From Helicobacter sp. MIT 05-5294 (GTDB taxonomy: Bacteria; Campylobacterota; Campylobacteria; Campylobacterales; Helicobacteraceae), in assembly GCF_000765675.1 (NCBI RefSeq), contig NZ_JRPA02000007.1:41626-105625 (forward strand): 64,000 nt of DNA. Reading direction: 5' to 3'. Below the pieces are notes generated by a model. The model saw nothing but the letters and a program-made list of their open reading frames with translations. It was not told where the DNA came from and did no database searches. The translations under genes were made by a program, and so were the position numbers. Position 1 is the stretch's first letter. Every line of letters begins with the position of its first letter. Positions 1 through 7,467 of this stretch are shown here, in pieces.

Positions 1-105
1 AAAAAGCCCCCCCCCCCCGCTAACCTTTGCAGGTTTTAGACTAAAGGATTGCCAAATTTTCCTTTGCATTATTGTTGCCATTGTTTGCCCAAATTTTAAA
101 AACAT
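1..105 (-). CDS. 5' end of an unidentified gene with a poly-G tract, truncated by the left window edge
   Basis: An ATG at 105-103 opens a reading frame that stays open for 35 codons to the edge of the window, and AAGGA lies about seven bases upstream of it. The visible peptide begins MFLKFGQTMATIMQRK and reaches four glycines encoded by an uninterrupted run of twelve G (C7-C18 on the plus strand), followed by Leu-Phe. Long G tracts inside the first codons are the classic phase-variation switch of Helicobacter and Campylobacter. Whether the gene is on or off cannot be seen, because the sequence after the tract lies outside the window. The fragment shows no recognisable domain. Met9 or Met13 could be alternative starts. 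Confidence 0.55.
   Translation of the reverse strand, partial: MFLKFGQTMATIMQRKIWQSFSLKPAKVSGGGGLF
7..18. repeat. Homopolymeric C12/G12 tract
   Basis: Twelve consecutive C on the plus strand, read as G on the coding strand of the truncated gene at the left edge. It is the longest G/C homopolymer I saw in the window; the next is seven bases, inside thrC. Length changes of one base would shift the downstream frame. Confidence 0.9.
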
Positions 106-183
106 TCCATTCCTTAACCAACTCAAATTTTCTATTAAATCTTAGAATGAAATTCTAGGACAAAAAGACAAGTGAGATTGTTT

Positions 184-189
184 ATTATA
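184..189 (-). promoter_or_regulatory. -10 box (TATAAT) upstream of the poly-G gene
   Basis: A perfect TATAAT lies on the minus strand about 80 bases upstream of the ATG of the truncated left-edge gene. A start near 177 would give a leader of roughly 72 bases. There is no clear -35 box, which is usual in this group. Confidence 0.45.
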
Positions 190-374
190 AAAAAATCAAA
201 ATTAAAGATTCCTAAAAACTGCGTCTTTGTGCTATTTTAGAATTTCATCAAAGCCTTATAATAATCAATAATATAAAAGAATATGCGGGATTTAACGATA
301 AACACAATGTGATGATAATTTTGAACAACAAAACTTTGTGGATTTTGAGAGATTGGGAGTAAAAAACATTAGAG

Positions 375-451
375 TGGTACGCCCGGAGGAATTCGAATCC
401 CCGACCTACAGGACCGCAACCTGTTGCTCTATCCAGCTGAGCTACGGACGC
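375..451 (-). tRNA. tRNA-Arg (anticodon GCG)
   Basis: The minus strand folds into a full cloverleaf of 77 nt including an encoded CCA. The acceptor stem is GCGTCCG/CGGGCGT with two G-U pairs, the D arm is closed by GCTC/GAGC, the anticodon stem is ACAGG/CCTGT with loop TTGCGGT, and the T loop is TTCGAAT. The anticodon reads GCG, so it decodes CGC and CGU. Most bacteria use ACG edited to ICG for this box. It lies 5 nt downstream of tRNA-Ala and is probably cotranscribed with it. Confidence 0.95.
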
Positions 452-456
452 ACAAA

Positions 457-532
457 TGGTGGAGTGTAGGAGGATCGAACTCCTGACCTCAACGCTGCCA
501 GCGTTGCGCTCTCCCAGCTGAGCTAACACCCC
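457..532 (-). tRNA. tRNA-Ala (anticodon GGC)
   Basis: A 76-nt cloverleaf with encoded CCA. The acceptor stem is GGGGTGT/ACACTCC, the anticodon stem is CAACG/CGTTG with loop CTGGCAG, giving anticodon GGC, and the T loop is TTCGATC. It is the promoter-proximal member of a two-tRNA unit with tRNA-Arg. Confidence 0.95.
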
Positions 533-553
533 TACACTTAGTTAAAAGGCGCA

Positions 554-559
554 ATTATA
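554..559 (-). promoter_or_regulatory. -10 box of the tRNA-Ala/tRNA-Arg unit
   Basis: A perfect TATAAT lies 22 bases upstream of the first base of tRNA-Ala, implying transcription start near 547 and a leader of about 15 nt. tRNA-Leu further on has the same box at the same distance. Confidence 0.65.
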
Positions 560-566
560 GCAAATA

Positions 567-590
567 AAGCTTAAATTAAATTTTAAGCTT
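567..590 (-). terminator. AT-rich hairpin directly after coaE
   Basis: AAGCTTAAA and TTTAAGCTT form a perfect 9-bp stem with a 6-base loop that begins at the base after the coaE stop codon. It is followed on the minus strand by TATTTGC rather than a clean U run, so it is a weak terminator or a processing hairpin. Confidence 0.4.
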
Positions 591-1184
591 TTACAAAGTG
601 CGCAAATAGCTTTCTATAGCACTTTGCAATTCCTCCAAAGTGCCGTAATTTTCAATCACATCACTTGCCATTACGCGTTTATCTTCTAAAGAAATCTGCG
701 ATTCTATGCGTTTTAATGCTTCCTCTTCGCTTAAATGATTGCGCTCTTGGAGGCGTTTAAGCTGTAATTCTTTAGTCGTATAAATCAACAAAGAACGCGA
801 AATCGGGTAAGAGTTGGTTTCAAAAAACAAAGGAATATCTACGAAATACGGAATCCCTTTGCTCTCTTGCATTTGCGCTTGGGATAAAATCTCTTCTCTA
901 ATTTTTGGGTGCAAAATAGATTCCAACTTTTGCCGCGCGTTTTTGTTAGAAAACACAATTGCGCCTAATTTTTGGCGATCAATCTTTGAAGAATCCAAAT
1001 CCCTGTCTTTTAAAATTCCCTCTCCAAAAGCTCTAACAACTTCTTCTGCACTAGATTCTAGCTTCTGATGTGCAATCTCATCAGCACAAATAATATGGTA
1101 TCCATAAAGTTTTAATAGCGAAGCCGCCGTGCTTTTGCCGCTTGCGATTCCACCGGTTAATGCGATTGCAAGGCTAAGATTCAA
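591..1184 (-). CDS. coaE: Dephospho-CoA kinase
   Basis: Phosphorylates the 3'-OH of dephospho-CoA, the last step of coenzyme A synthesis, in the cytoplasm. The 197-residue protein has the usual length and opens with the P-loop GGIASGKS at residues 11-18, followed by the CoaE pattern with a conserved DIPLFFE segment in the middle. The start codon is TTG, and it overlaps the TGA stop of the upstream spermidine synthase gene by four bases (TTGA), so translation is probably coupled. The family assignment is secure. No promoter of its own is visible, and it should be the last gene of the speE-coaE unit, with a hairpin immediately after the stop. Confidence 0.95.
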   Translation of the reverse strand: MNLSLAIALTGGIASGKSTAASLLKLYGYHIICADEIAHQKLESSAEEVVRAFGEGILKDRDLDSSKIDRQKLGAIVFSNKNARQKLESILHPKIREEILSQAQMQESKGIPYFVDIPLFFETNSYPISRSLLIYTTKELQLKRLQERNHLSEEEALKRIESQISLEDKRVMASDVIENYGTLEELQSAIESYLRTL

Positions 1185-1984
1185 TTTCTAGCTACCCCAA
1201 AAAGTGCGGTTTTAATGGCTTTTGGCAAAACAAACGCGCTTTCGTGCAAATTGGCGTGATAATATTGCAATCCCTCCAACATATCCGCGCGTTGGAGTTG
1301 AATATCTGCTGTGGGGTGGTAAGCTTTAGAAGCAAAAATATAACAATCTTGCAAAGGCGACAGAGGTGCAAAACAAGGCATTTTCACCCTAAAATCTTCT
1401 AAGGATTCTAATAACTTCTTGACCTCCAAAGTCTCTAATAAAATCTGTGGAGATTTTATCATCAAGATTCCTTTTGCGTCCAATAATTCTTGATAATCCT
1501 GTGCTTTTTGTGCGGAATCCAAAAACAAGATAATATCATAATGGGCTTTGCTTTCTTCTCTGTTTTGCGCTAAAAACTCTTCGCTTTTTTGTGGTATCAG
1601 CGTAAAACGCGGGGATTCTAAAACTTGTTTATAATGCGGCAAAAACCCGATAAGAGATTCTAAAACTTTCAAATCAAATTGCAAAAAATCTACGGACAAA
1701 TCCTCGTGGCGCAAAAACTCAAAGGCAATTTCCAAGTTAAAACTTCCCGCAATCAATACGCGCCTAGGCTCTTTGTGAGAACAAGCAAGAATGTGCGCCA
1801 AAAACTCACTTTGCACACAAAGGAGATTCTGAAGCAACATTCCCTCATCTAAAAGCGCGATTTGCCCAAAAGCTTCCGAGTTAAAAAGCTCTAGCGTATG
1901 CCTTTCTCCTTTGATTTCGTGAAGTTTGTTTTCTATTTTATATTCTTGTTGAAATTTATCATTATAGGATTTTGTAACCCACAT
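1181..1984 (-). CDS. speE: Spermidine synthase-like protein (divergent Helicobacter type)
   Basis: The 267-residue protein belongs to the SpeE-like family seen in H. pylori and would be expected to transfer an aminopropyl group from decarboxylated SAM to putrescine. The N-terminal beta domain and the Rossmann core are recognisable, for example in the segments KGERHTLELF and RVLIAGSFNLEIAFEFL. The canonical glycine-rich SAM motif GGGDG is replaced by GSFNL, and the catalytic DSTDP-type stretch is replaced by LDSAQ. These changes are shared in kind with the H. pylori protein, so they look like a lineage feature rather than decay, but activity should not be assumed. nspC elsewhere in the window suggests a second spermidine route. 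SpeE is followed by coaE with overlapping stop and start. Confidence 0.85.
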   Translation of the reverse strand: MWVTKSYNDKFQQEYKIENKLHEIKGERHTLELFNSEAFGQIALLDEGMLLQNLLCVQSEFLAHILACSHKEPRRVLIAGSFNLEIAFEFLRHEDLSVDFLQFDLKVLESLIGFLPHYKQVLESPRFTLIPQKSEEFLAQNREESKAHYDIILFLDSAQKAQDYQELLDAKGILMIKSPQILLETLEVKKLLESLEDFRVKMPCFAPLSPLQDCYIFASKAYHPTADIQLQRADMLEGLQYYHANLHESAFVLPKAIKTALFGVARN

Positions 1985-2020
1985 ATTTTATCCTTTTGGA
2001 AATCTTAAAACCTAAAGCCT

Positions 2021-2026
2021 ATTGTA
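2021..2026 (-). promoter_or_regulatory. Likely -10 box (TACAAT) of speE-coaE
   Basis: TACAAT lies on the minus strand about 37 bases before the speE ATG, and AAGGAT precedes the ATG. The gap between speE and the META-domain gene is only 75 bases, and this is the best promoter candidate in it. Confidence 0.35.
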
Positions 2027-2059
2027 ATTTTGATAAATTTATCTTTAAACTTTATCTAT

Positions 2060-2596
2060 TTAATTCAAGACCAAATAAAAATCTTTGCCAATAAAGAAAA
2101 TTTTACTCATTCCCTTAACTTCTTCAACCACAAGAATCTTTGTCTTAGCATTCAAGAAATTTTGCGTGATAATATCCTCTTGCTCCATCACTCTTGGTTC
2201 GCACATTTTGCGCGTCATTCCAACAGAGTCTGGGGTAAAAAAGTTTTCTTCAATCCTAAAGCTACCAAAGAAATTATTACAACCAAAAGTTCCATTGATT
2301 TGATTATTAGAGAATCGCAAAATAGGAGGATTCTCCTCTCGCACCAAAGTTTTTGTTTCGCCTTGATAATGATAAGAACTCACTTTCCATTCTTCTTTGG
2401 ATTCCAAAATCTTTTTAAAGTCTATTTCCTCGCAATTCTTTGCGGTGTTAGTTTCTTGATTAAAACACTGCTCAAATCCTAATTCATTAGGCGTAATGGC
2501 ACTTTTCGCACACCCGCTTATGAAACCTGCTGCACTCATTACCATACAAAACACACCGATTTTAAGACACTTTTTTAACGCTTCTTCTTTTTTCAT
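2060..2596 (-). CDS. META-domain (HslJ-like) lipoprotein
   Basis: A 178-residue protein with a lipoprotein signal: a charged N-terminus, a hydrophobic stretch and the lipobox ISGC with Cys at about residue 29. The C-terminal half is a META/HslJ domain, with the diagnostic pattern GCNNFFGSF, then MTRKMCEP, then a conserved glutamate a few residues later. Proteins of this family are found in the envelope; HslJ in E. coli is linked to heat and novobiocin resistance, but the biochemical role is unknown. The gene lies nine bases downstream of the SurA-like gene, so both may act in envelope quality control. That functional link is inference from the spacing. Confidence 0.8.
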   Translation of the reverse strand: MKKEEALKKCLKIGVFCMVMSAAGFISGCAKSAITPNELGFEQCFNQETNTAKNCEEIDFKKILESKEEWKVSSYHYQGETKTLVREENPPILRFSNNQINGTFGCNNFFGSFRIEENFFTPDSVGMTRKMCEPRVMEQEDIITQNFLNAKTKILVVEEVKGMSKIFFIGKDFYLVLN

Positions 2597-2605
2597 TTCT
2601 CGCCT

Positions 2606-3472
2606 TTAATGCAAACGCACAATATTGACTTTAGCATTGGAGCGCAACTTTTCAAAGTATTCATAAATCAAATAATCCTCTTTTTGTTCCATTATTTTTT
2701 GCAATACTACATTGCGCACACTCTCATAGGGCAAAAGTGCGGGGTTATTTTTGGCTTGAATCAAAAACACAACAAAATCATCAGAGACGGGAAAAATCGG
2801 CGTGAATCTTCCAATTGCTCCTTGTGTGAAAGCCTGAACGATTTGTGGGTGCAATTCAATCGTCTGCAAAACCTCATTCGTTTTTTGCACATTCTGTGGA
2901 ATCGCTTTACCATTGGTTTGGACTACCTTTTCAAGGGCTTTTGCGTCTTTGCTAGAATACTTCACCACATCAATGCTTTGTGGGATAGAAAACTCTTGTG
3001 TGTGCGTGTTGTAGTAGCCCTCAAGCTCCCTTTCATCTACCATTCGCAAACCCTCTTGCGTGATAGATTGGTATAACTTCCGTTTTTGTAGATTATGCTT
3101 GATTTCTTCTTTATAATGCTCCCAATTCCCGCCATTTCCTTGAATATAGTTTCGCACTTGTTCTAGCGTGGCTTGTTTTTGCTTTGCGATTCTTGCAATC
3201 TCATCTTCAATCTCTATATCATTGACGACAATTTTTCTTCTATCAATCTCTTCTTTATGCAAACGATCGTTGATTAACAAATCTATCGCGATTTGTTGCG
3301 TAACCTTATCGCGTTGTTGAATCTTATAAACTTCCATTAAAGTAACTGGATAATCATTTACGAAAAAAGCGATTCCATTGACAAGCGAGGGCGCAGCAAA
3401 AAGACTAGAACTCGCCAAAATACCAAAACTAGCGAGGCAAAGCAATTTCAGATTCCATTTGTTTTTTATCAT
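2606..3472 (-). CDS. SurA-like periplasmic chaperone / peptidyl-prolyl isomerase
   Basis: The 288-residue protein has a Sec signal peptide ending near ...SSSLFA, then a SurA-type N-terminal region (NGIAFFVNDYPVTLMEVYK, a helix rich in K and Q, and the EIEDEIARIAKQ segment typical of SurA_N domains). The C-terminal part covers the position of a parvulin domain but is short and lacks a clear FxxxA...GGxLG core, so isomerase activity is doubtful. Family members escort outer membrane proteins through the periplasm. The gene stands 57 bases after pepD and just before the META lipoprotein. I am sure of the SurA_N relationship and less sure of the enzymatic label. Confidence 0.75.
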   Translation of the reverse strand: MIKNKWNLKLLCLASFGILASSSLFAAPSLVNGIAFFVNDYPVTLMEVYKIQQRDKVTQQIAIDLLINDRLHKEEIDRRKIVVNDIEIEDEIARIAKQKQATLEQVRNYIQGNGGNWEHYKEEIKHNLQKRKLYQSITQEGLRMVDERELEGYYNTHTQEFSIPQSIDVVKYSSKDAKALEKVVQTNGKAIPQNVQKTNEVLQTIELHPQIVQAFTQGAIGRFTPIFPVSDDFVVFLIQAKNNPALLPYESVRNVVLQKIMEQKEDYLIYEYFEKLRSNAKVNIVRLH

Positions 3473-3529
3473 TGGGGATTCCTAAGAGTAAATTTTACGC
3501 AATTTTAGCAGAATCTCTTTAGGATTTCA

Positions 3530-4906
3530 CTAAAATGCTTGGAATCTTTCAAGCACACTCTGCAAAATCTCATCAAAGCGCACGAAACTCTCCAAATCTA
3601 GCTGTTCATTTAGCGAATGCGGATGTGAAATGCTAGGACCAACAGAAACAAAACGCATAGAAGGATATTTTTGTTTTAAGATTCCACATTCAAGCCCCGC
3701 ATGGATACTTTTTAACTCCGCTCGTGGATTCTGCTTAGAGACAATTTCCCACACGGTATTAAGCAACGCACTCTCTTCTCTTTCCCAAGGCGCATAAACA
3801 TCAATCAAATCCACACAAAAGCCGAGTGCTTCTAGTTTTTTTGTTTCTTTTTTGATATTTTCTTGCATTAAAGATTCTTGATTGCTACGCCCCATTGCCA
3901 CAAAGCTTACTTGAATCTTACCTGCCTCATCGGTTTGTTGCAAGATTCCAACATTACTAGAAAGAATCGGCGCGTTTTGACTTGATACAATCACGCCATT
4001 TTGCACACCTAAAAGTGCTTGTAATAACGCATTGGGATTAAAATATCTTGCGTTTTGAAGGCTCACTTTGACAACTTCAAAACAAGCGGAATCCTCTAAT
4101 TTTATCGTAGAAATTTTCTCTAAAGATTCTTGATATAGTTTGCTTTTATCTCGCGGAATCGCAACTTGCAAAAGTGCATTGGTAGGGATAGAATTTCTCT
4201 TCTCTCCACCGCAAAATTTCACGACAAGTGCGCCACATTCCACCAAAGACTTCGCAATTTTGGCAAGTTCTAAGATAGCATTAGAAATGTTTTTATGAAT
4301 CTCAATCCCGCTATGTCCACCACGGAATCCTTGTGTGCGAATCTCCAAAAAGTCGCAATCTTGTGGAATCTCAAAAGTCTCCAATTCTGCCTTGCATTCC
4401 AAATCATAGCCCCCCGCACACGAGACAACCACTTCATCAATCTCTTCGCTATCACAATTTAGCATATAGGGGGATTGCAGGGACAATGCAATCTCCCTTG
4501 CACCCAACATTCCAACCTCCTCATCAATCGTGAATAAACACTCAATATTACGGGATTTTCTTAACGCCACTATCATACTTGCAAGTGCCGCACCATTATC
4601 CGCGCCAAGACTTGAATTCTCCGCACACAAAATCGCTTGATTGCCGCTTTTTACAAACTTCGGCTTCACTTCAAAAGCCGCACTATCGCCAACATACACC
4701 ATATCATAATGCCCTTGTAAGCATAATTTAGGCTTTCCTTTGCTACATAGCACATTCCCGACTTTATCACATTGTATCGTTGCATTGGCTTTTCGCGCTT
4801 CTTGGATAATCCATTCTTTTAATTTCTCTGTCTTGAAACTCGCGTGTGGAATCGCGCAAATTTCCAAAAAGACTTTCAAGGGTTCAAAGTGTTGATATTT
4901 TTGCAT
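3530..4906 (-). CDS. pepD: Cytosol non-specific (aminoacyl-histidine) dipeptidase, M20 family
   Basis: A zinc aminopeptidase that cleaves dipeptides in the cytoplasm. The 458-residue protein carries the M20C motifs in order: LQGHYDMV (first metal His and Asp), AENSSLGADNGAALA (bridging Asp), TIDEEVGMLGAREI (catalytic Glu and metal Glu), NCDSEEID, and the C-terminal HAGLECGIL with ligand residues. E. coli PepD has 485 residues, so the length fits. A dimerisation domain lies in the centre, with GGHSG as usual. The gene follows magIII by nine bases and probably belongs to the same transcript. Peptide use fits the peptide importer yejABEF elsewhere in the window. Confidence 0.93.
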   Translation of the reverse strand: MQKYQHFEPLKVFLEICAIPHASFKTEKLKEWIIQEARKANATIQCDKVGNVLCSKGKPKLCLQGHYDMVYVGDSAAFEVKPKFVKSGNQAILCAENSSLGADNGAALASMIVALRKSRNIECLFTIDEEVGMLGAREIALSLQSPYMLNCDSEEIDEVVVSCAGGYDLECKAELETFEIPQDCDFLEIRTQGFRGGHSGIEIHKNISNAILELAKIAKSLVECGALVVKFCGGEKRNSIPTNALLQVAIPRDKSKLYQESLEKISTIKLEDSACFEVVKVSLQNARYFNPNALLQALLGVQNGVIVSSQNAPILSSNVGILQQTDEAGKIQVSFVAMGRSNQESLMQENIKKETKKLEALGFCVDLIDVYAPWEREESALLNTVWEIVSKQNPRAELKSIHAGLECGILKQKYPSMRFVSVGPSISHPHSLNEQLDLESFVRFDEILQSVLERFQAF

Positions 4907-4915
4907 TCTTTTTCC

Positions 4916-5587
4916 TTATATTTTATGCTGTTTGCAATACTCTACGATTTTGCCATGAAACCTTGCAAAAAGCAAATTAAGCGGGATTTGGAATCCATAA
5001 AGTGCGCAAACTTTATCGTAGTTTTCTGTGATTCCGCACTCTAACCATTCTTGCAAATCACAATAAGATTCCAAAGTATAGCCATAACTTCGGAGTAGCT
5101 TATAAGTGTAGCGGTCTGCGACCATTACTTCCCGCCCCAATCCATAGCACAAAATCGCATCGCAAGTCTCTTCTCCGATACCTTTTTGGCTTAAAAGCCA
5201 TTCGCGCGAAACTTGCGCACAAAAGCTTTCATAATCCCCAAAACTTGCTAAAATATTTTGGCAAAGCCTTTGGATTCTCTCCGCCTTTTGACGATAGAAT
5301 CCGACATTTTGGATTAAACTTTGCAAAGAAACCAATGGAATCACGCCTAGAGATTCCAAGTCCAAAAGATTGCAATTCTTTAAGCTTTCTAACGCGCTAG
5401 AAACCTGTTCCCAACGCGTATTTTGCACCAAAATTGCGCCAATTATCACTTCAAAACTTAAAGCATTGGGCCACCACCAACACGCTTGCTTTTGTGTTTG
5501 AAATCTCTTTACATCTAGGGGTGGGAGCAAATTTTGCGCCTTTAAAAACTCCAAGAGTTCATAGCTATTTGCGATTCTCAAATTCAT
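4916..5587 (-). CDS. magIII: 3-methyladenine DNA glycosylase MagIII (endonuclease III superfamily)
   Basis: Removes 3-methyladenine from alkylated DNA in base excision repair. The protein matches the H. pylori MagIII pattern closely: an N-terminal WWWPNALSFE segment, GAILVQNTRW, the helix-hairpin-helix SQKGIGEETCDAILCYGL and the catalytic aspartate in VADRYTY. There is no C-terminal four-cysteine Fe-S cluster, which separates MagIII from true Nth. I start the gene at the ATG giving MNLRIANSYELLEF, 223 residues, because this aligns with the H. pylori start. A GTG eleven codons upstream would give a longer form. Confidence 0.88.
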   Translation of the reverse strand: MNLRIANSYELLEFLKAQNLLPPLDVKRFQTQKQACWWWPNALSFEVIIGAILVQNTRWEQVSSALESLKNCNLLDLESLGVIPLVSLQSLIQNVGFYRQKAERIQRLCQNILASFGDYESFCAQVSREWLLSQKGIGEETCDAILCYGLGREVMVADRYTYKLLRSYGYTLESYCDLQEWLECGITENYDKVCALYGFQIPLNLLFARFHGKIVEYCKQHKI

Positions 5588-5866
5588 TCCTGTTTTTGAT
5601 TTTTTGGATTCTTTGCACACTTTTTATGCTTACAAAATGAAATTATCTTTTGATTTGCTTTAATTTCTCTTAATCTAAATTTTTATCGCCTTTTCTTGCG
5701 GAATTTCGCGAGAGAGGATTCTATGGCAAAAGGGGACTCTATGGATTATCGTTTGCGTTTCAAAAAACGCACAAAAATATGGGTTTAGCTAAGGATTCTA
5801 TGCATTTGTATCGTAGAATCTAACTTGATAAAGGTTTGTTTAAAAGTCTAGGAGAATCTAAGAAAA

Positions 5867-5953
5867 TGGTGCCGAGGGTCGGAATCGAACCGACACGGGG
5901 TTGCCCCCACCAGATTTTGAGTCTGGCGCGTCTACCAATTTCACCACCCCGGC
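5867..5953 (-). tRNA. tRNA-Leu (anticodon CAA)
   Basis: An 87-nt class II tRNA with encoded CCA. The acceptor stem is GCCGGGG/CCTCGGC, the anticodon stem is CCAGA/TCTGG with loop CTCAAAA giving anticodon CAA (codon UUG), a long variable arm with GGGG/CCCC follows, and the T loop is TTCGATT. Confidence 0.96.
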
Positions 5954-5974
5954 TAAAGTAGTGTAAAAGCTAGA

Positions 5975-5980
5975 ATTATA
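5975..5980 (-). promoter_or_regulatory. -10 box of tRNA-Leu
   Basis: A perfect TATAAT lies 22 bases before the first base of the tRNA, the same spacing as for tRNA-Ala. It lies between napD and the tRNA, so the tRNA need not depend on the nap transcript. Confidence 0.6.
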
Positions 5981-6024
5981 TAGCTTAGAAACAAAATTTT
6001 AGCTTAAAATAGAATCTTTCAATC

Positions 6025-6408
6025 CTATTTGTCTTTTTCTAAAATCTCATCTAACGCGCTTTGCACATCTCCATTATAAACAATTCCTTGTGCGCTAGAT
6101 TGCTCATTTTGCAAAACTTTAGGCACACTTTCTTGTTTGGCAATCTCTTGACGCATTGCTTCTAGTTCTGTGCTATGATAAGCATAAATCATCTGCGCAG
6201 ATAAAACCCCCTCTATCTTCTCAATCCGCTTTAACAGCCTAATCTCTTCCTCTATGCTTTGGGATTCTAGTGTAACGATAATCTTGCCACTTCCATCTCT
6301 GTAATGACACTCCGCGCCTTCAATTTGGTTGATTTTATCCCATAAGGATTCTATATTTTGTGGGGTGCATAACACCACGAGAGAGGATACATTGAAATCT
6401 TCTTGCAT
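6025..6408 (-). CDS. napD: NapD, cytoplasmic chaperone for nitrate reductase maturation
   Basis: NapD binds the twin-arginine signal peptide of NapA and holds back its export until the molybdenum cofactor is inserted. The N-terminal 80 residues fit the NapD ferredoxin-like fold: NVSSLVVLCTPQNIESLWDKI, then GAECHYRDGSGKIIVTLES, then IEGVLSAQMIYAYHS. The protein has 127 residues against about 87 in E. coli; the extra 40 are a Glu/Gln-rich tail of unknown role. It is the last gene of the nap operon and starts nine bases after napL, with a good AAGGAG ribosome site. Confidence 0.88.
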   Translation of the reverse strand: MQEDFNVSSLVVLCTPQNIESLWDKINQIEGAECHYRDGSGKIIVTLESQSIEEEIRLLKRIEKIEGVLSAQMIYAYHSTELEAMRQEIAKQESVPKVLQNEQSSAQGIVYNGDVQSALDEILEKDK

Positions 6409-6417
6409 TTTTTCTCC

Positions 6418-7455
6418 TTAAAATTTCCAAATTAAAATATTTTTGCCATCTTCACTGCTGATGATTTGCCTAGAAGAAGCGAAAATAATATTATTCAACA
6501 AGCTTGTATGCCCCTTAAGTAGGGCAATCTTACGCTTACTAGCAATCTCAAAAACCACAATTTCGCTTTTTTCATTCTGCATATAAGCCCCAAGCCTAGA
6601 ATCCTTGCTTATTCCTACACTATAAATCAAAAAATCCGCGTGGATTTTATACGAAGTTGTTTGCTTGGTTTGCAAATTCACTTGATACAATCCCATATTT
6701 CTATCTTGTCCTGCAGTGATAAACGACATCACATCTCCCAAATGCGCGAATTTGACTTGATAAACATTGTCTTTGTTTTCTCCCTCAAGTTCTTCCAACA
6801 CTGCGCCATTATGAATTGTGCCAAAATACAGAATCCCAGATTCACAAGCCGCGACATAATAATCCTTTGGAATCTCTAAAGCAAAATCAGAGAAAGAAGC
6901 CTCTGAAAGCTGTTTGCGATATAAAATCTGCTGATTTTTTAAATCATAAAGCACGATTTCATTGCTCACAAGCCCCAAAAAAACCTTTTCTTCATCTACA
7001 AAAGCTGCTTTTTTGATATTAAAAGATTCCATATTAGGCAACTCTTCCAAACGCCCCTCTGTGAAAACAAAAAGTTTCTTTGTGCCATAATCCCCCTCGC
7101 TATGAATCAAAATCTTCCCGCCTAACCTATCTAAACTATACACTTTAGGCGCGTAAGATTCTGCATAAAAACTCTTAATATCCGGAAGCTTAACGAGTGT
7201 TTTTAAAGAATCGCTTTGTATTGCATACTCCAAAACTTCCCCAAAATCCGTGCCAATCAGCAAAGAATCCCCAACTAAATTGGTTACGACAATATTATTT
7301 TCTAAAGTAAGAATCTTCGCAGGAGTAATCCCGCGTATGCCTCTTAAGGATTCTGACAATTCCTCATTTTCAAGCTCTTCAACAAAAGCCATCAAAGGCA
7401 AGACAAATAACACTAAAGCAACCTTTAAGATTCGCTTTAAATACTTTAACATCAA
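6418..7455 (-). CDS. napL: NapL, beta-propeller protein of the nap operon
   Basis: A 345-residue protein with an N-terminal signal peptide (LKVALVLFVLPLMAF) and repeated beta-rich blades that read like a WD40/YVTN-type propeller, for example SFITAGQDRNMGLYQVNL and a final SSEDGKNILIWKF. It stands at the napL position of the napAGHBFLD order known from Campylobacterota. Its biochemical role is not settled. In this group it is proposed to assist periplasmic Nap maturation or activity. The identification rests on propeller character plus position. Confidence 0.82.
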   Translation of the reverse strand: MMLKYLKRILKVALVLFVLPLMAFVEELENEELSESLRGIRGITPAKILTLENNIVVTNLVGDSLLIGTDFGEVLEYAIQSDSLKTLVKLPDIKSFYAESYAPKVYSLDRLGGKILIHSEGDYGTKKLFVFTEGRLEELPNMESFNIKKAAFVDEEKVFLGLVSNEIVLYDLKNQQILYRKQLSEASFSDFALEIPKDYYVAACESGILYFGTIHNGAVLEELEGENKDNVYQVKFAHLGDVMSFITAGQDRNMGLYQVNLQTKQTTSYKIHADFLIYSVGISKDSRLGAYMQNEKSEIVVFEIASKRKIALLKGHTSLLNNIIFASSRQIISSEDGKNILIWKF

Positions 7456-7467
7456 CGCTCCTTGAGT

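Noticed and set aside
248..529. 93-codon minus-strand frame
   Set aside because: It runs through both tRNA genes, so it is an accidental frame across structured RNA sequence.
2030..2482. 150-codon plus-strand frame
   Set aside because: It lies entirely antisense to the META lipoprotein gene, has no ribosome site, and its peptide shows no domain.
5754..5771. 7-bp hairpin TGCGTTT/AAACGCA between magIII and tRNA-Leu
   Set aside because: It is not followed by a U run on either strand and is not placed at a gene end, so I do not call a terminator. The 246-base gap 5621-5866 otherwise shows nothing.
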